Positions 18,068 through 26,210 of a DNA stretch of 64,000 bases are shown here, piece by piece. Origin of the DNA: Treponema rectale (GTDB lineage Bacteria > Spirochaetota > Spirochaetia > Treponematales > Treponemataceae); the NCBI RefSeq assembly GCF_014202035.1, contig NZ_JACHFR010000001.1:124001-188000 (forward strand). Reading direction: 5' to 3'. Within the stretch, counting starts at the first letter, position 1; each line of letters starts with the position of its first letter. The position numbers and the translations under genes are program-made. Under the pieces are notes generated by a model. That model worked only from the letters and a program-made list of their open reading frames with translations. It was not told the DNA's origin and made no database searches.

Positions 18068-18331
18068 ATGGACGAATTAAAACAGCAGATAAAGGAAGTA
18101 ATTATTGATTCTCTGGATCTTGAAGATGTAAAGCCGGAAGATATCATTGATTCAGAACCATTGTTCGGTTCTGGACTGGGACTTGATTCTATTGATGCTC
18201 TTGAACTTGGTGTAGCTCTTAAGAAGAAGTTTGGCGTAAAGTTCTCTTCGGAAAGTGCAGATAATAAAAAACATTTTGCTTCTGTAAATGCACTGGCAGA
18301 ATACATTTCTGCAGAAAAAGCTAAGGCGTAA
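18068..18331 (+). CDS. Acyl carrier protein (ApeE-like)
   Basis: 87 residues. The phosphopantetheine site is in L-G-L-D-S-I-D-A-L-E-L, with Ser41 as the attachment residue, and the protein is acidic and helical as expected. It is the first gene of the plus-strand operon and would carry either the aryl starter or the growing polyene. Two ACP genes in a row open the operon, as in known aryl polyene clusters. The start is set by the ATG immediately after the promoter; there is no ribosome binding site. Confidence 0.92.
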   Translation: MDELKQQIKEVIIDSLDLEDVKPEDIIDSEPLFGSGLGLDSIDALELGVALKKKFGVKFSSESADNKKHFASVNALAEYISAEKAKA

Positions 18332-18341
18332 GGATTGTTTT

Positions 18342-18587
18342 ATGACTCATGACGAATTGTTTTCAAAAGTTAAGGAAATTCTTGTAAAGGATTTTGAAAT
18401 TGATGAAGCAGATGTTGTTCCTGAAGCACATCTTGTTAATGATCTTGATCTGGATTCCATTGATTTTATTGATCTTGTTGTAAAAACAAAGGAATTTATT
18501 CCTGGAAGAATTGATCCTGAGATTTTTAAATCTGTCCGCACTGTAGAAGATGCAGTAACGACACTTCTTCCTTATACGGAGCAGTAA
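18342..18587 (+). CDS. Acyl carrier protein (ApeF-like)
   Basis: 81 residues from the ATG at 18342, preceded by AAGGA; the longer frame from 18288 runs through the first ACP gene. The attachment site is N-D-L-D-L-D-S-I-D-F-I-D-L with Ser39. It is distinct in sequence from the first ACP, in line with separate roles for starter loading and chain elongation in aryl polyene synthesis. It is ten bases after the first ACP gene. Confidence 0.92.
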   Translation: MTHDELFSKVKEILVKDFEIDEADVVPEAHLVNDLDLDSIDFIDLVVKTKEFIPGRIDPEIFKSVRTVEDAVTTLLPYTEQ

Positions 18588-18610
18588 AAAGAATCCGGCG
18601 GCCGCTGTTT

Positions 18611-20632
18611 ATGAAATTATTTTTCAAGATTTTATTTTATGTAACTGCGGCTTTGTATCCGGTTCTTATTTTTACTTTTCTTGTTATTTTAAAATTGCCG
18701 GTGCGAATTCTGTCACTTTGTATTGTGGGACTTGCACTGGCATTTTTTATTGCACTTACAGGAAAACGCAGTGATAAAAAAAAGTCATCCATGAGCTGGA
18801 AACCGATGGTATCTGCCTTACTGTTCATGACTGCCGGAATAGTCTGTTTTTTAACTAATCAGACGGTTTTTTTAAAGCTGTATTCTGTAGTGATATCAGC
18901 AATGCTGCTGATTGTTTTTTCAAGCACACTGTTCTTTGGTCCCAACATCATATTCAGATTTGCACTGATGGGAAGAAAGCCTGTAAAAAATACTGTGTGT
19001 GAAAAAATGGTGGAAGCCTACTGTAAAAAAGTTTGTATAGTATGGTGCTTTTTTTTCATTATTAATGGAAGCATTTCTGTATGTACGGCTTTTTCTCAGA
19101 AACTTTTCGGTCTGACTCCGGCTCAGGCTGATGCTTTGTGGTCTGTATACAACGGTGGAATTTTTTATGTGTTGATGGGAATTCTTTTTACCGTGGAATA
19201 TATTATCAGAAAAATGGTGGATAAAAAAATGCCTGAATCGTTTGCTTTTACAAAATTTAAGAGTTCTTCACGTCCTGATGATTTTATTCTCTGTTATGAA
19301 GATAAATATTCTTCAGGCAGTTATAAAACGTGGAAAGATTTTCTTATAGAAACTTCCCGCATGAGGAACTTCCTTACTTCAGAAAAAAATAAGAGGGTTT
19401 CTGAATGGATCCTTCACTGTGAAGATTACTGGTATTTTCTTGTGACGTTTGCTTCTCTTTTACAGTGTAAAAAAACTGTTCACCTTACTCAGAATATAAC
19501 GGAAAGTTTTCTCTGTGAAATAAAAAAAGACGGCTATAATTTTTTAACGGATCAGAATGTTGATGCAAAGTTTAATGCGGATTTTATTCCTGATGTAATT
19601 GCAGAAACTGCTGAAAGTGAAGATTTCCGTACAATTCCTTCTATTAACAACGATGATACACAGATTCTCATGTATACTTCAGGTTCTACCGGTAAGCCGA
19701 AGGCTGTACATCAGCGCATGACTGAATTTGAGGCAGATAACGCTTTTATCATAAGCAGATGGGCCCGTGATTTTTTAAGCCGCCGTCTTGTAACCACAGT
19801 AAGCCAGCATCATATTTACGGCTTTCTTTTTGGAATAAGCCTTCCGTTTTCTCTTGGCGTTCCTTTCAGAAGAAAGAGAATAGAGTTTCCTGAGGAATTT
19901 GAAAGTCTGACTGATGATAAATATATCATAATTGCAACGCCTGCATTCCTTAAGAGAACTGTTGAGGTTGAGGAAAAGCTTCCTCTTGATGACTGTTTTA
20001 TTTTTACATCAGGAGGCGCATGTTCACCGGAACTTTCTAAAAAAACTCTTGAAGTGTTCGGGTTCTGTCCTCTCGAAGTATATGGTTCAACAGAGACTTC
20101 CGGAATTGCATACAGGCAGCAGAGTAAGGATGGTTTGTATTTTACTCCTTTTGACAATGCAAAGATATGGAAAGGAGAGGACGGCTGTCTTAGAATTATT
20201 TCTCCTTATATAAAAGATCCTGAGGGGTTTGCTACAGCAGATCTTGTTGAGATTTTTGATGACGGCAGATTCCTGCTGAAGGGACGTTCTGATTCAATTG
20301 TAAAGATTGAAGAAAAACGCATAAGCATGACTGAGGTTGAAAACCGCATTCTGGAAACAAAACTTGTAAGGGATGTTAAGGTAGTTGCTCTGGAAGACAG
20401 ACGTCAGTATCTTGCTGCTGCAATTGAATTGAATGATGAAGGAATGAAGAAGTTTGAAGGTCAGAGAAAGCTTGTTCTTAATAATTATTTTCATGATTTT
20501 CTTACTAATTATTTTGAAAATGTTGTCATCCCGAAAAAGTGGCGCTTTGTTGAAAAACTTCCTGTAGACGTACAGGGTAAAAAGCATAAGGATGAAATCG
20601 TTAAATTATTTGAAAAATCAGAGCAGGACTAA
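18611..20632 (+). CDS. Membrane domain fused to acyl/aryl-ACP synthetase (ApeG-ApeH-like fusion)
   Basis: 673 residues. Residues 1-205 hold about six hydrophobic segments, like the separate COG4648-type membrane protein of APE clusters. After a basic linker comes an AMP-forming ligase domain: the P-loop Y-T-S-G-S-T-G-K-P-K near residue 354, Y-G-S-T-E-T-S-G near 489, and K-G-R-S-D-S-I-V-K near 558. The enzyme should adenylate an aryl acid such as 4-hydroxybenzoate and load it on the adjacent ACP. In the described E. coli-type clusters the two parts are, as I recall, separate genes, so the fusion is unusual. The stop overlaps the next start (TAATG). Confidence 0.87.
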   Translation: MKLFFKILFYVTAALYPVLIFTFLVILKLPVRILSLCIVGLALAFFIALTGKRSDKKKSSMSWKPMVSALLFMTAGIVCFLTNQTVFLKLYSVVISAMLLIVFSSTLFFGPNIIFRFALMGRKPVKNTVCEKMVEAYCKKVCIVWCFFFIINGSISVCTAFSQKLFGLTPAQADALWSVYNGGIFYVLMGILFTVEYIIRKMVDKKMPESFAFTKFKSSSRPDDFILCYEDKYSSGSYKTWKDFLIETSRMRNFLTSEKNKRVSEWILHCEDYWYFLVTFASLLQCKKTVHLTQNITESFLCEIKKDGYNFLTDQNVDAKFNADFIPDVIAETAESEDFRTIPSINNDDTQILMYTSGSTGKPKAVHQRMTEFEADNAFIISRWARDFLSRRLVTTVSQHHIYGFLFGISLPFSLGVPFRRKRIEFPEEFESLTDDKYIIIATPAFLKRTVEVEEKLPLDDCFIFTSGGACSPELSKKTLEVFGFCPLEVYGSTETSGIAYRQQSKDGLYFTPFDNAKIWKGEDGCLRIISPYIKDPEGFATADLVEIFDDGRFLLKGRSDSIVKIEEKRISMTEVENRILETKLVRDVKVVALEDRRQYLAAAIELNDEGMKKFEGQRKLVLNNYFHDFLTNYFENVVIPKKWRFVEKLPVDVQGKKHKDEIVKLFEKSEQD

Positions 20633-21003
20633 TGGAACATCATTCAATAGAAAATGAAAAGGTAAAGTCGCGCACAGAAGATTCTGTAGAACTGGAGTTT
20701 TTAATTCCGGCAGAGTGTGATTTTTTTGACGGACACTTTCCTGAGTTTAAGCTTCTTCCGGCTGTAGCTCAGGTTCAGATTGTGACAAGGTTTGCTTCTG
20801 AATATTTTAACGTTCCGTGTACTGTCAGCAGGGCAAAGAGATTTAAATTTTTAAGTCCGGTTCTTCCTGACACACAGGTTATTTTGAGTCTCTCTGTAAA
20901 CAAAGAAAAGAAATCTGTATCATTTTCCCTTGCAAAAAAAGATGGCGGATGTTTTTCTACCGGATCTTATTTTTATGCTGATGCAGAAATGAATAAAAAT
21001 TAA
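20632..21003 (+). CDS. Hotdog-fold 3-hydroxyacyl-ACP dehydratase (ApeI-like)
   Basis: 123 residues. F-D-G-H-F-P-E-F-K-L-L-P-A-V-A-Q near residue 30 has the FabZ-type histidine followed by the F-P motif; the rest is a single hotdog domain. It would remove water from the 3-hydroxyacyl intermediate to make the conjugated double bonds. It is coupled to the ligase by a one-base overlap of stop and start. A second dehydratase lies at 24968. Confidence 0.82.
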   Translation: MEHHSIENEKVKSRTEDSVELEFLIPAECDFFDGHFPEFKLLPAVAQVQIVTRFASEYFNVPCTVSRAKRFKFLSPVLPDTQVILSLSVNKEKKSVSFSLAKKDGGCFSTGSYFYADAEMNKN

Positions 21004-21018
21004 TCACAGGAAAATTTT

Positions 21019-21786
21019 ATGAAATTGTGTTTTGTTGTTCCGGTTTATAATCATGGTTCGACACTGGAGGATGTGGTAAAATCGCTTCTTGTTTTTAACT
21101 GTCCTGTAATTGTCGTTGATGACGGTAATGGAGAGCCGGATAAAACTCTGATAAAGAAATGTGCAGAGCTGCATAAAGAAGTGATTCTTGTAAGTTATGA
21201 AAAAAACAAAGGAAAAGGTTCTGCTGTTTTTGCAGCTGTAAGGCGTGCACATAAAGAAGGCTTCACTCACATTTTTCAGGTGGATTCTGACGGTCAGCAT
21301 GATATTGCAAAGTGCCGTGAGTTTATTGAACTTTCAGAAAAAAATCCTGATGCCATAATCTGCGGTTATCCTGAATATGATGAGAGTGTTCCTGCTGCAA
21401 GAAAAAACGGACGGGAGTTTTCAAACGGATGGGCAAGAGTTGTAAGCTGGCGTCCTGATATAAAGGATGTGTTATGCGGTTTCAGGCTTTATCCGGTAAA
21501 ACCTTTTATCAGGGTTTTAAATTTTACTCCTTACATTAATCACCGTATGGGATTTGATGCAGAGATTCTTGTACGCATGCTCTGGATAAATACAGGACTT
21601 GTTAATGCAGGAGTTCACGTTACATATCCTAAAGATGGCGTTTCTAATTTTAAAATGGTAAGGGATAATGTTGCCATATCATGTACTTTTGCAAGGCTTT
21701 GTGCCGGAATGATTATAAGATCGCCGCTTTTGCTTGTAAGGCTCTTTATACGGAAATTATTTTTAACTGGTAAACGGAATCATTAA
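21019..21786 (+). CDS. Family 2 glycosyltransferase (N-half of ApeJ-like function)
   Basis: 255 residues, GT-A fold. It starts L-C-F-V-V-P-V-Y-N-H-G-S, has V-V-D-D-G-N-G near residue 34 and the metal-binding Q-V-D-S-D-G-Q-H-D near 92, followed by the G-F-R-L-Y acceptor-side segment. The N-terminus is the family type without a signal peptide, so it acts on the cytoplasmic face. In several aryl polyene clusters a glycosyltransferase and an acyltransferase are one protein; here they are separate neighbours, the second starting one base after this stop. The donor sugar or acceptor lipid is not visible. Confidence 0.87.
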   Translation: MKLCFVVPVYNHGSTLEDVVKSLLVFNCPVIVVDDGNGEPDKTLIKKCAELHKEVILVSYEKNKGKGSAVFAAVRRAHKEGFTHIFQVDSDGQHDIAKCREFIELSEKNPDAIICGYPEYDESVPAARKNGREFSNGWARVVSWRPDIKDVLCGFRLYPVKPFIRVLNFTPYINHRMGFDAEILVRMLWINTGLVNAGVHVTYPKDGVSNFKMVRDNVAISCTFARLCAGMIIRSPLLLVRLFIRKLFLTGKRNH

Positions 21787-21787
21787 A

Positions 21788-22768
21788 ATGCAGGAAGAAC
21801 ACTGGTCTCAAAAAAAAGAAAAGGCTTCTTCCGTACGGCCTGTAAAATTTACAATAATGCTTGTAAAAATTTTTCCTCACTGGCTGCTTGCATTAATAGC
21901 ATTTATTGTTGGATTTTTTTATTTTATTTTTTCTTCCGGTGCCCGTCGGGATGCAAAGAAGTTTCAGCTTGCAGTAATTGATTTTTGTAAAAAGAATAAT
22001 ATTCCCTGTCCTGTAAAAAAAGTTAATACTTACAGACAGATTCTTTCTTTTGCAATATGTCTTATTGAAAAAATAGAAGGCTGGTGCGGTAAGTCTGATC
22101 TCAGTCACGTTGTGTTTCATGAGGATGATGTTGCAGAACTGAAACAGTCTCTGGCTCAGGGTAAAGGCGCCATGCTCATAGGTTCTCATCTTGGAAACAT
22201 GGAATTATTCCGGAGTCTTGCAATGGAAGGTCAGACCGGTGTGGGCAAGATGGTTGGTGTTACGGCAATTATGGACATGAAGGTGACTTCCAGTTTTAAT
22301 CAGGCAATGAGTGAATTGAATTCAAAGACTTATATGGATGTGGTCAGTTCGGATTCAATTGGCGTTGATACTGTAGAGGTGTTGCAGAAAAGACTTGAAG
22401 ATGGCGGGCTTGTGGTTATTGCAGGTGACCGGACTTCTGCAAACAGTCCTCAGCGTAATATCAGGCTTTCGTTTTTAGGAAAAGAAGCTGAGTTTCCATT
22501 CGGGAGTTTTTTTCTTGCATCTATTCTGGAAGTTCCTGTGTATTTTGTTTTTGCCCTCAGGGTAAAGGACATAACCTTAAAATCCCGGTATGATATGTAT
22601 GTAAAAAAATCAACTGTGGATTTTAACTGCAGCCGTAAAGAAAAAAAGCTGCGCATTGAAAAACTCTGTTCTGAGTTTAAATGTGAACTTGAAAAATACA
22701 GCTGCCGTCATCCTTATCAATGGTATAATTTTTTTGACTTTTGGAGAAAATCAGATGAAGAAGACTGA
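21788..22768 (+). CDS. LpxL/HtrB-like lysophospholipid acyltransferase (C-half of ApeJ-like function)
   Basis: 326 residues. One membrane anchor lies at about residues 28-52. The catalytic H-x4-E is in S-H-L-G-N-M-E-L near residue 140, as in late lipid A acyltransferases, and a G-D-R-T-S-A segment near 220 matches the second conserved block. Treponemes are generally described as lacking lipid A, so the substrate is probably the aryl polyene anchor or another glycolipid. The last 14 bases overlap the thioesterase start. Confidence 0.85.
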   Translation: MQEEHWSQKKEKASSVRPVKFTIMLVKIFPHWLLALIAFIVGFFYFIFSSGARRDAKKFQLAVIDFCKKNNIPCPVKKVNTYRQILSFAICLIEKIEGWCGKSDLSHVVFHEDDVAELKQSLAQGKGAMLIGSHLGNMELFRSLAMEGQTGVGKMVGVTAIMDMKVTSSFNQAMSELNSKTYMDVVSSDSIGVDTVEVLQKRLEDGGLVVIAGDRTSANSPQRNIRLSFLGKEAEFPFGSFFLASILEVPVYFVFALRVKDITLKSRYDMYVKKSTVDFNCSRKEKKLRIEKLCSEFKCELEKYSCRHPYQWYNFFDFWRKSDEED

Positions 22769-23180
22769 AAAGCAGATTGAAGAAGAAGTTGTCTTTAATG
22801 TTGAGTTTTACGATGTTGATTCCATGAAAATTGTTTATCACGGAAAATATGTAAAATATATGGAAAAAGCCCGCTGTGCCCTTTTGAATAAAATAGGATA
22901 TACATATCTTGATATGGACGAAACAGGCTATTCTTTTCCTGTTGTGGATATAAAGTTGAAGTATGTCCGTTCCCTCCGTTTTGGTGACAGGGCCAGGGTA
23001 AAGGCAATTCTTCTTGAATACGAAAACTGCCTTAAGATTAAATATGAAATCTATAATGATAAGACCGGTGAATTAACAACCCGCTGTGAAAGTACACAGA
23101 TGGTTGTAGAAGTTGCAACAGGAGAAACAAAATTTGTCTGTCCTGATGTTTTTATTGAAAGAGTAAGGAAGCTTCTGTAG
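22755..23180 (+). CDS. YbgC-type hotdog thioesterase (ApeK-like)
   Basis: 141 residues from the ATG at 22755; the longer frame from 22656 overlaps the upstream gene by over 100 bp. The start has E-F-Y-D-V-D-S-M-K-I-V-Y-H-G-K-Y near residue 18 with the catalytic aspartate of the 4-hydroxybenzoyl-CoA thioesterase/YbgC family, followed by Y-M-E-K-A-R. It would release or proofread ACP-bound chains. Confidence 0.87.
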   Translation: MKKTEKQIEEEVVFNVEFYDVDSMKIVYHGKYVKYMEKARCALLNKIGYTYLDMDETGYSFPVVDIKLKYVRSLRFGDRARVKAILLEYENCLKIKYEIYNDKTGELTTRCESTQMVVEVATGETKFVCPDVFIERVRKLL

Positions 23181-23186
23181 AATTAT

Positions 23187-23765
23187 ATGCCTATGATTAG
23201 AAAGATTGTTTTTTGTCTGTCGTTATGTTTTGTAATTGCAGGTTTTAATTCCTGTACTTCATCTAAACTGAATAAGGTTTATGTTACAAACACAAAAAAA
23301 GTTCCTTTACTTGCGCCGTCTTCAATGAACGGCAGCGTAGAGTGTTATGAGTATTTCAGCGGTTCTTTCGGGGAGCAGTCTTTTGCAGTAACCTGTTATT
23401 TAACTTCCGATAATGAAGGAATGAATATTCTCATGCTGAATGATTTTGGTGTTCAGATGGGAATGATTTATTACGACGGAGAAGCTGCGGGAATTGAATC
23501 TTCAATCCTCCCTGATAATTTCAAAAGTGAATATATTCTTCTTGATATTCAGAATGCGTATTATGATGCGGAAGAATTAAAGAATCACTATAAGCAGTAT
23601 AAACTTGATTTTACTAAGGAAGTTTTATCTGACGGAACAGAGGTTAGAAAAGTTTTCAGTAAAAAAGAGCTCATCGAAGAAATCAGGATTTTTGAAAAAA
23701 ATATTTCCATAAAAAATTATCTCCGGGGATATTCCTATGAGCTTACTGGAGCAGATGATGAATAA
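23187..23765 (+). CDS. Cluster lipoprotein (ApeN/DUF3261-like)
   Basis: 192 residues with a lipoprotein signal ending F-N-S-C (Cys23 if the first ATG at 23187 is used; an ATG two codons on is also possible). The mature part is beta-rich with a G-S-F-G-E-Q-S-F-A-V-T-C-Y segment that resembles the DUF3261 outer-membrane lipoprotein at the same position in E. coli-type APE clusters. It could be an acceptor or a partner for the exporter and LolA-like carrier. The next gene starts inside its last codons. Confidence 0.7.
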   Translation: MPMIRKIVFCLSLCFVIAGFNSCTSSKLNKVYVTNTKKVPLLAPSSMNGSVECYEYFSGSFGEQSFAVTCYLTSDNEGMNILMLNDFGVQMGMIYYDGEAAGIESSILPDNFKSEYILLDIQNAYYDAEELKNHYKQYKLDFTKEVLSDGTEVRKVFSKKELIEEIRIFEKNISIKNYLRGYSYELTGADDE

Positions 23766-24963
23766 AGTATATCTTTCTGCTCCTGCCCTTATCTGTTCTG
23801 CAGGAAATGATGCTGACGAATTCTGGAAGAGAATTGTTTCTGGTAATCGGGACGGAATAAAAGAAACGGAAACCTGTACCGGTAAAAAATTCTATGCTGC
23901 AAGAATTGAAGAATCTTTTCTTCCTGAAAAGGCTTCACGCTTTAATATGAAAATTATGCGTATTGAAGATGCTGCACTGGAACAGTTACGCGGTTCTGTA
24001 AAAAAAGCAATGGAGCGTTATGGAACTGAGCGGACGGGTGTGTGCGTAGGTTCCTGTGATAATGGAAGTGAGTTTTCCGTTGCTGCCCACAGAGTTTTTT
24101 TTAAGGATGGAAAATTTCCGGAAGATTACAGCCTTGAAATGCAGGGGGCTGATTATGTTGCAACCTATGTAAAAGAAAAGTTTGGAGCAGAAGGTCCCTG
24201 TCTTGCATTTTCTACTGCATGTTCTTCCAGTGCCGGTGCTGCCGTTAAAGCTGCCCAGCTTATAAAAAGCGGAATCTGTGATGCAGTAATCTGCGGCGGT
24301 GTTGATATCGCTTCTGATACTGTGCTTTTAGGTTTTGATTCTCTTGAAGCCGTATCTTCTGAAAGAACGAATCCTTTCAGTAAAAACCGGAGCGGTATTA
24401 CTCTTGGTGATGGAGCTGCTTTTTTTGTCATGAGCCGTGATAATATTTTTGAAGACGGAATGGGAATATATCTTGCCGGATATGGCGAAAGTGCAGATGC
24501 TTACCACATGACAAGTCCGGATCCTTCTGGAGAAGGCGCCTTTATAAGTATGAAGGCTGCTCTGGAAAATGCAGGACTTGAAGAAAAAGATATTGGTTAT
24601 GTAAATCTTCACGGTACTGGAACTAAATTCAATGATTCAATGGAAGGAAAGGCTGTAGATAAAGTTTTTAACGGCAGAAAAGTTTTGTGCAGTTCGACAA
24701 AATCCATAACGGGACATACTTTGGGTGCAGCCGGTTCTCTTGAACTTGCAGCCTGTTATATGACGCTTAAAAATAATTCCGGTAAGAAAAACTGCATCTT
24801 GCCCTGTCAGGTCTGGGATGGAGAAAGGGATGAAGATATTCCTGAATTAAATTTTGTAACTGCAGGAAAAGAGTATGTCTTTGATGATGAAATTAAATTC
24901 TGCATGTCGAATTCATTTGCATTCGGCGGATCTAATGTTACTTTGATAATAGGAAGGGAATAA
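23758..24963 (+). CDS. Beta-ketoacyl-ACP synthase (ApeO-like)
   Basis: 401 residues from the second of two adjacent ATGs (23758), which places GGAG at six bases; the longer frame from 23737 is inside the lipoprotein gene. The catalytic triad is complete: Cys155 in S-T-A-C-S-S-S, His285 in N-L-H-G-T-G and His320 in T-G-H-T-L-G. It would condense malonyl-ACP with the growing chain. I expect it to pair with the truncated partner at 16.3 kb. Confidence 0.92.
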   Translation: MNKVYLSAPALICSAGNDADEFWKRIVSGNRDGIKETETCTGKKFYAARIEESFLPEKASRFNMKIMRIEDAALEQLRGSVKKAMERYGTERTGVCVGSCDNGSEFSVAAHRVFFKDGKFPEDYSLEMQGADYVATYVKEKFGAEGPCLAFSTACSSSAGAAVKAAQLIKSGICDAVICGGVDIASDTVLLGFDSLEAVSSERTNPFSKNRSGITLGDGAAFFVMSRDNIFEDGMGIYLAGYGESADAYHMTSPDPSGEGAFISMKAALENAGLEEKDIGYVNLHGTGTKFNDSMEGKAVDKVFNGRKVLCSSTKSITGHTLGAAGSLELAACYMTLKNNSGKKNCILPCQVWDGERDEDIPELNFVTAGKEYVFDDEIKFCMSNSFAFGGSNVTLIIGRE

Positions 24964-24967
24964 AAGA

Positions 24968-25468
24968 ATGACTGATGATGCTTTACCTCAGCAGATGGAC
25001 AGAAGCATGATAGAAAAACTTCTTCCTCATAAAGGAAAAATGTTTCTGCAGGACAGGATAACTTCTTATGATCCTGAGGCTAATATTATCTGTACTGAAT
25101 TTGACGTAAAGGAAGACTGTATTTTTTATGACGTGGCTGCAGGTGGAATACCGGGATGGGCTTCATTTGAAATTATGGCTCAGGGAATTTCTGCCCTTGC
25201 ATCAATAAAGCGTATTCTGCGTCATGATATGACTCCACCTAAATCCGGAGTTGTTTTAAGCGTTACGGATTTTTCAGCAGCACAGTCTGTTTTTAAAAAG
25301 GGTGAAGTACTTTATATGACTGTCAGTGAAGACTGCTGTGTTGGAAACGTATATAAATATTTCTGCAGGCTTTATCTTGATAGAGACAAAACTGATTTGA
25401 AAATTCAGACAAATATTTCTGTAATGGAAGTTGATGATATCAGAGGAGTATTGGAAAACAATGTGTGA
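24968..25468 (+). CDS. FabA/FabZ-like dehydratase (ApeP-like)
   Basis: 166 residues. It starts with M-I-E-K-L-L-P-H-K-G-K-M-F-L-Q-D-R, the dehydratase substrate-entry helix, and continues with V-A-A-G-G-I-P-G-W-A-S-F-E-I-M-A-Q, where the Glu/Gln end of the hotdog helix is found. The usual G-H-F-P histidine is not obvious in the same form, so it may depend on the other dehydratase, with which it forms a pair in known APE clusters. The following reductase starts within its last codons. Confidence 0.8.
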   Translation: MTDDALPQQMDRSMIEKLLPHKGKMFLQDRITSYDPEANIICTEFDVKEDCIFYDVAAGGIPGWASFEIMAQGISALASIKRILRHDMTPPKSGVVLSVTDFSAAQSVFKKGEVLYMTVSEDCCVGNVYKYFCRLYLDRDKTDLKIQTNISVMEVDDIRGVLENNV

Positions 25469-26210
25469 TAATAAAATAGAAAACTGCGAACAGAAAAAAA
25501 TTATTGTTACAGGCGCTTCCGGCGGAATCGGAAGAGCTATTGCCGTTGAATGTGCAAAGGCCGGTTATTATGTTATCTGCCATTATAATCGTGGAAAAGA
25601 AAAGGCAGAAGAAACCCTGCGCATTATTTGCGAAAACGGCGGTTGCGGAGAATTGATTCAGTTTGATATTACAAACCGTGAGGACTGTAAGGTTAAACTG
25701 GATGAACTTTGTGAAAAACATGGTGCACTCTGGGGCGTTGTAAGCAATGCCGGCGTAAATAAAGACCAGACTTTTGTAGGCTTAAGCGGTGAAGAATGGG
25801 ACAGTGTAGTTCATACAAATCTGGACAGTTTCTTTAATGTCGTTCAGCCTCTTGCCATGCCAATGTGCCGTAAAAAGAAGGGCCGCATCATAACTATTTC
25901 TTCTGTAAGCGGTGTAATCGGTAACAGGGGACAGACAAACTATTCTGCAAGTAAGGCAGGAATTATCGGTGCAACAAAAGCTCTTGCGGTAGAACTTGCA
26001 AGCCGTAACATTACAGTTAATGCTGTTGCTCCAGGACTTATAGATACAGACATGATAAAAGATTCTCCGCTGGACATGATTCTCCCGGGAATTCCTATGA
26101 AGCGCGTCGGAAAGCCGGAAGAAGTTGCTGCTGCTGTTGTATTTCTGTTAAGTGAAGGTGCCGCTTATATAACCAGACAGGTTATTAATGTAAACGGAGG
26201 CATTGCATGA
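25464..26210 (+). CDS. 3-ketoacyl-ACP reductase, FabG family (ApeQ-like)
   Basis: 248 residues from the ATG at 25464, overlapping the dehydratase stop by five bases; the frame from 25431 is longer but would begin inside the dehydratase. The SDR hallmarks are T-G-A-S-G-G-I-G near residue 15, N-A-G near 93, the catalytic serine in I-S-S-V-S-G and Tyr160-x3-Lys164 in N-Y-S-A-S-K. It reduces the 3-keto group with NADPH in the polyene cycle. Confidence 0.93.
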   Translation, partial: CDNKIENCEQKKIIVTGASGGIGRAIAVECAKAGYYVICHYNRGKEKAEETLRIICENGGCGELIQFDITNREDCKVKLDELCEKHGALWGVVSNAGVNKDQTFVGLSGEEWDSVVHTNLDSFFNVVQPLAMPMCRKKKGRIITISSVSGVIGNRGQTNYSASKAGIIGATKALAVELASRNITVNAVAPGLIDTDMIKDSPLDMILPGIPMKRVGKPEEVAAAVVFLLSEGAAYITRQVINVNGGIA

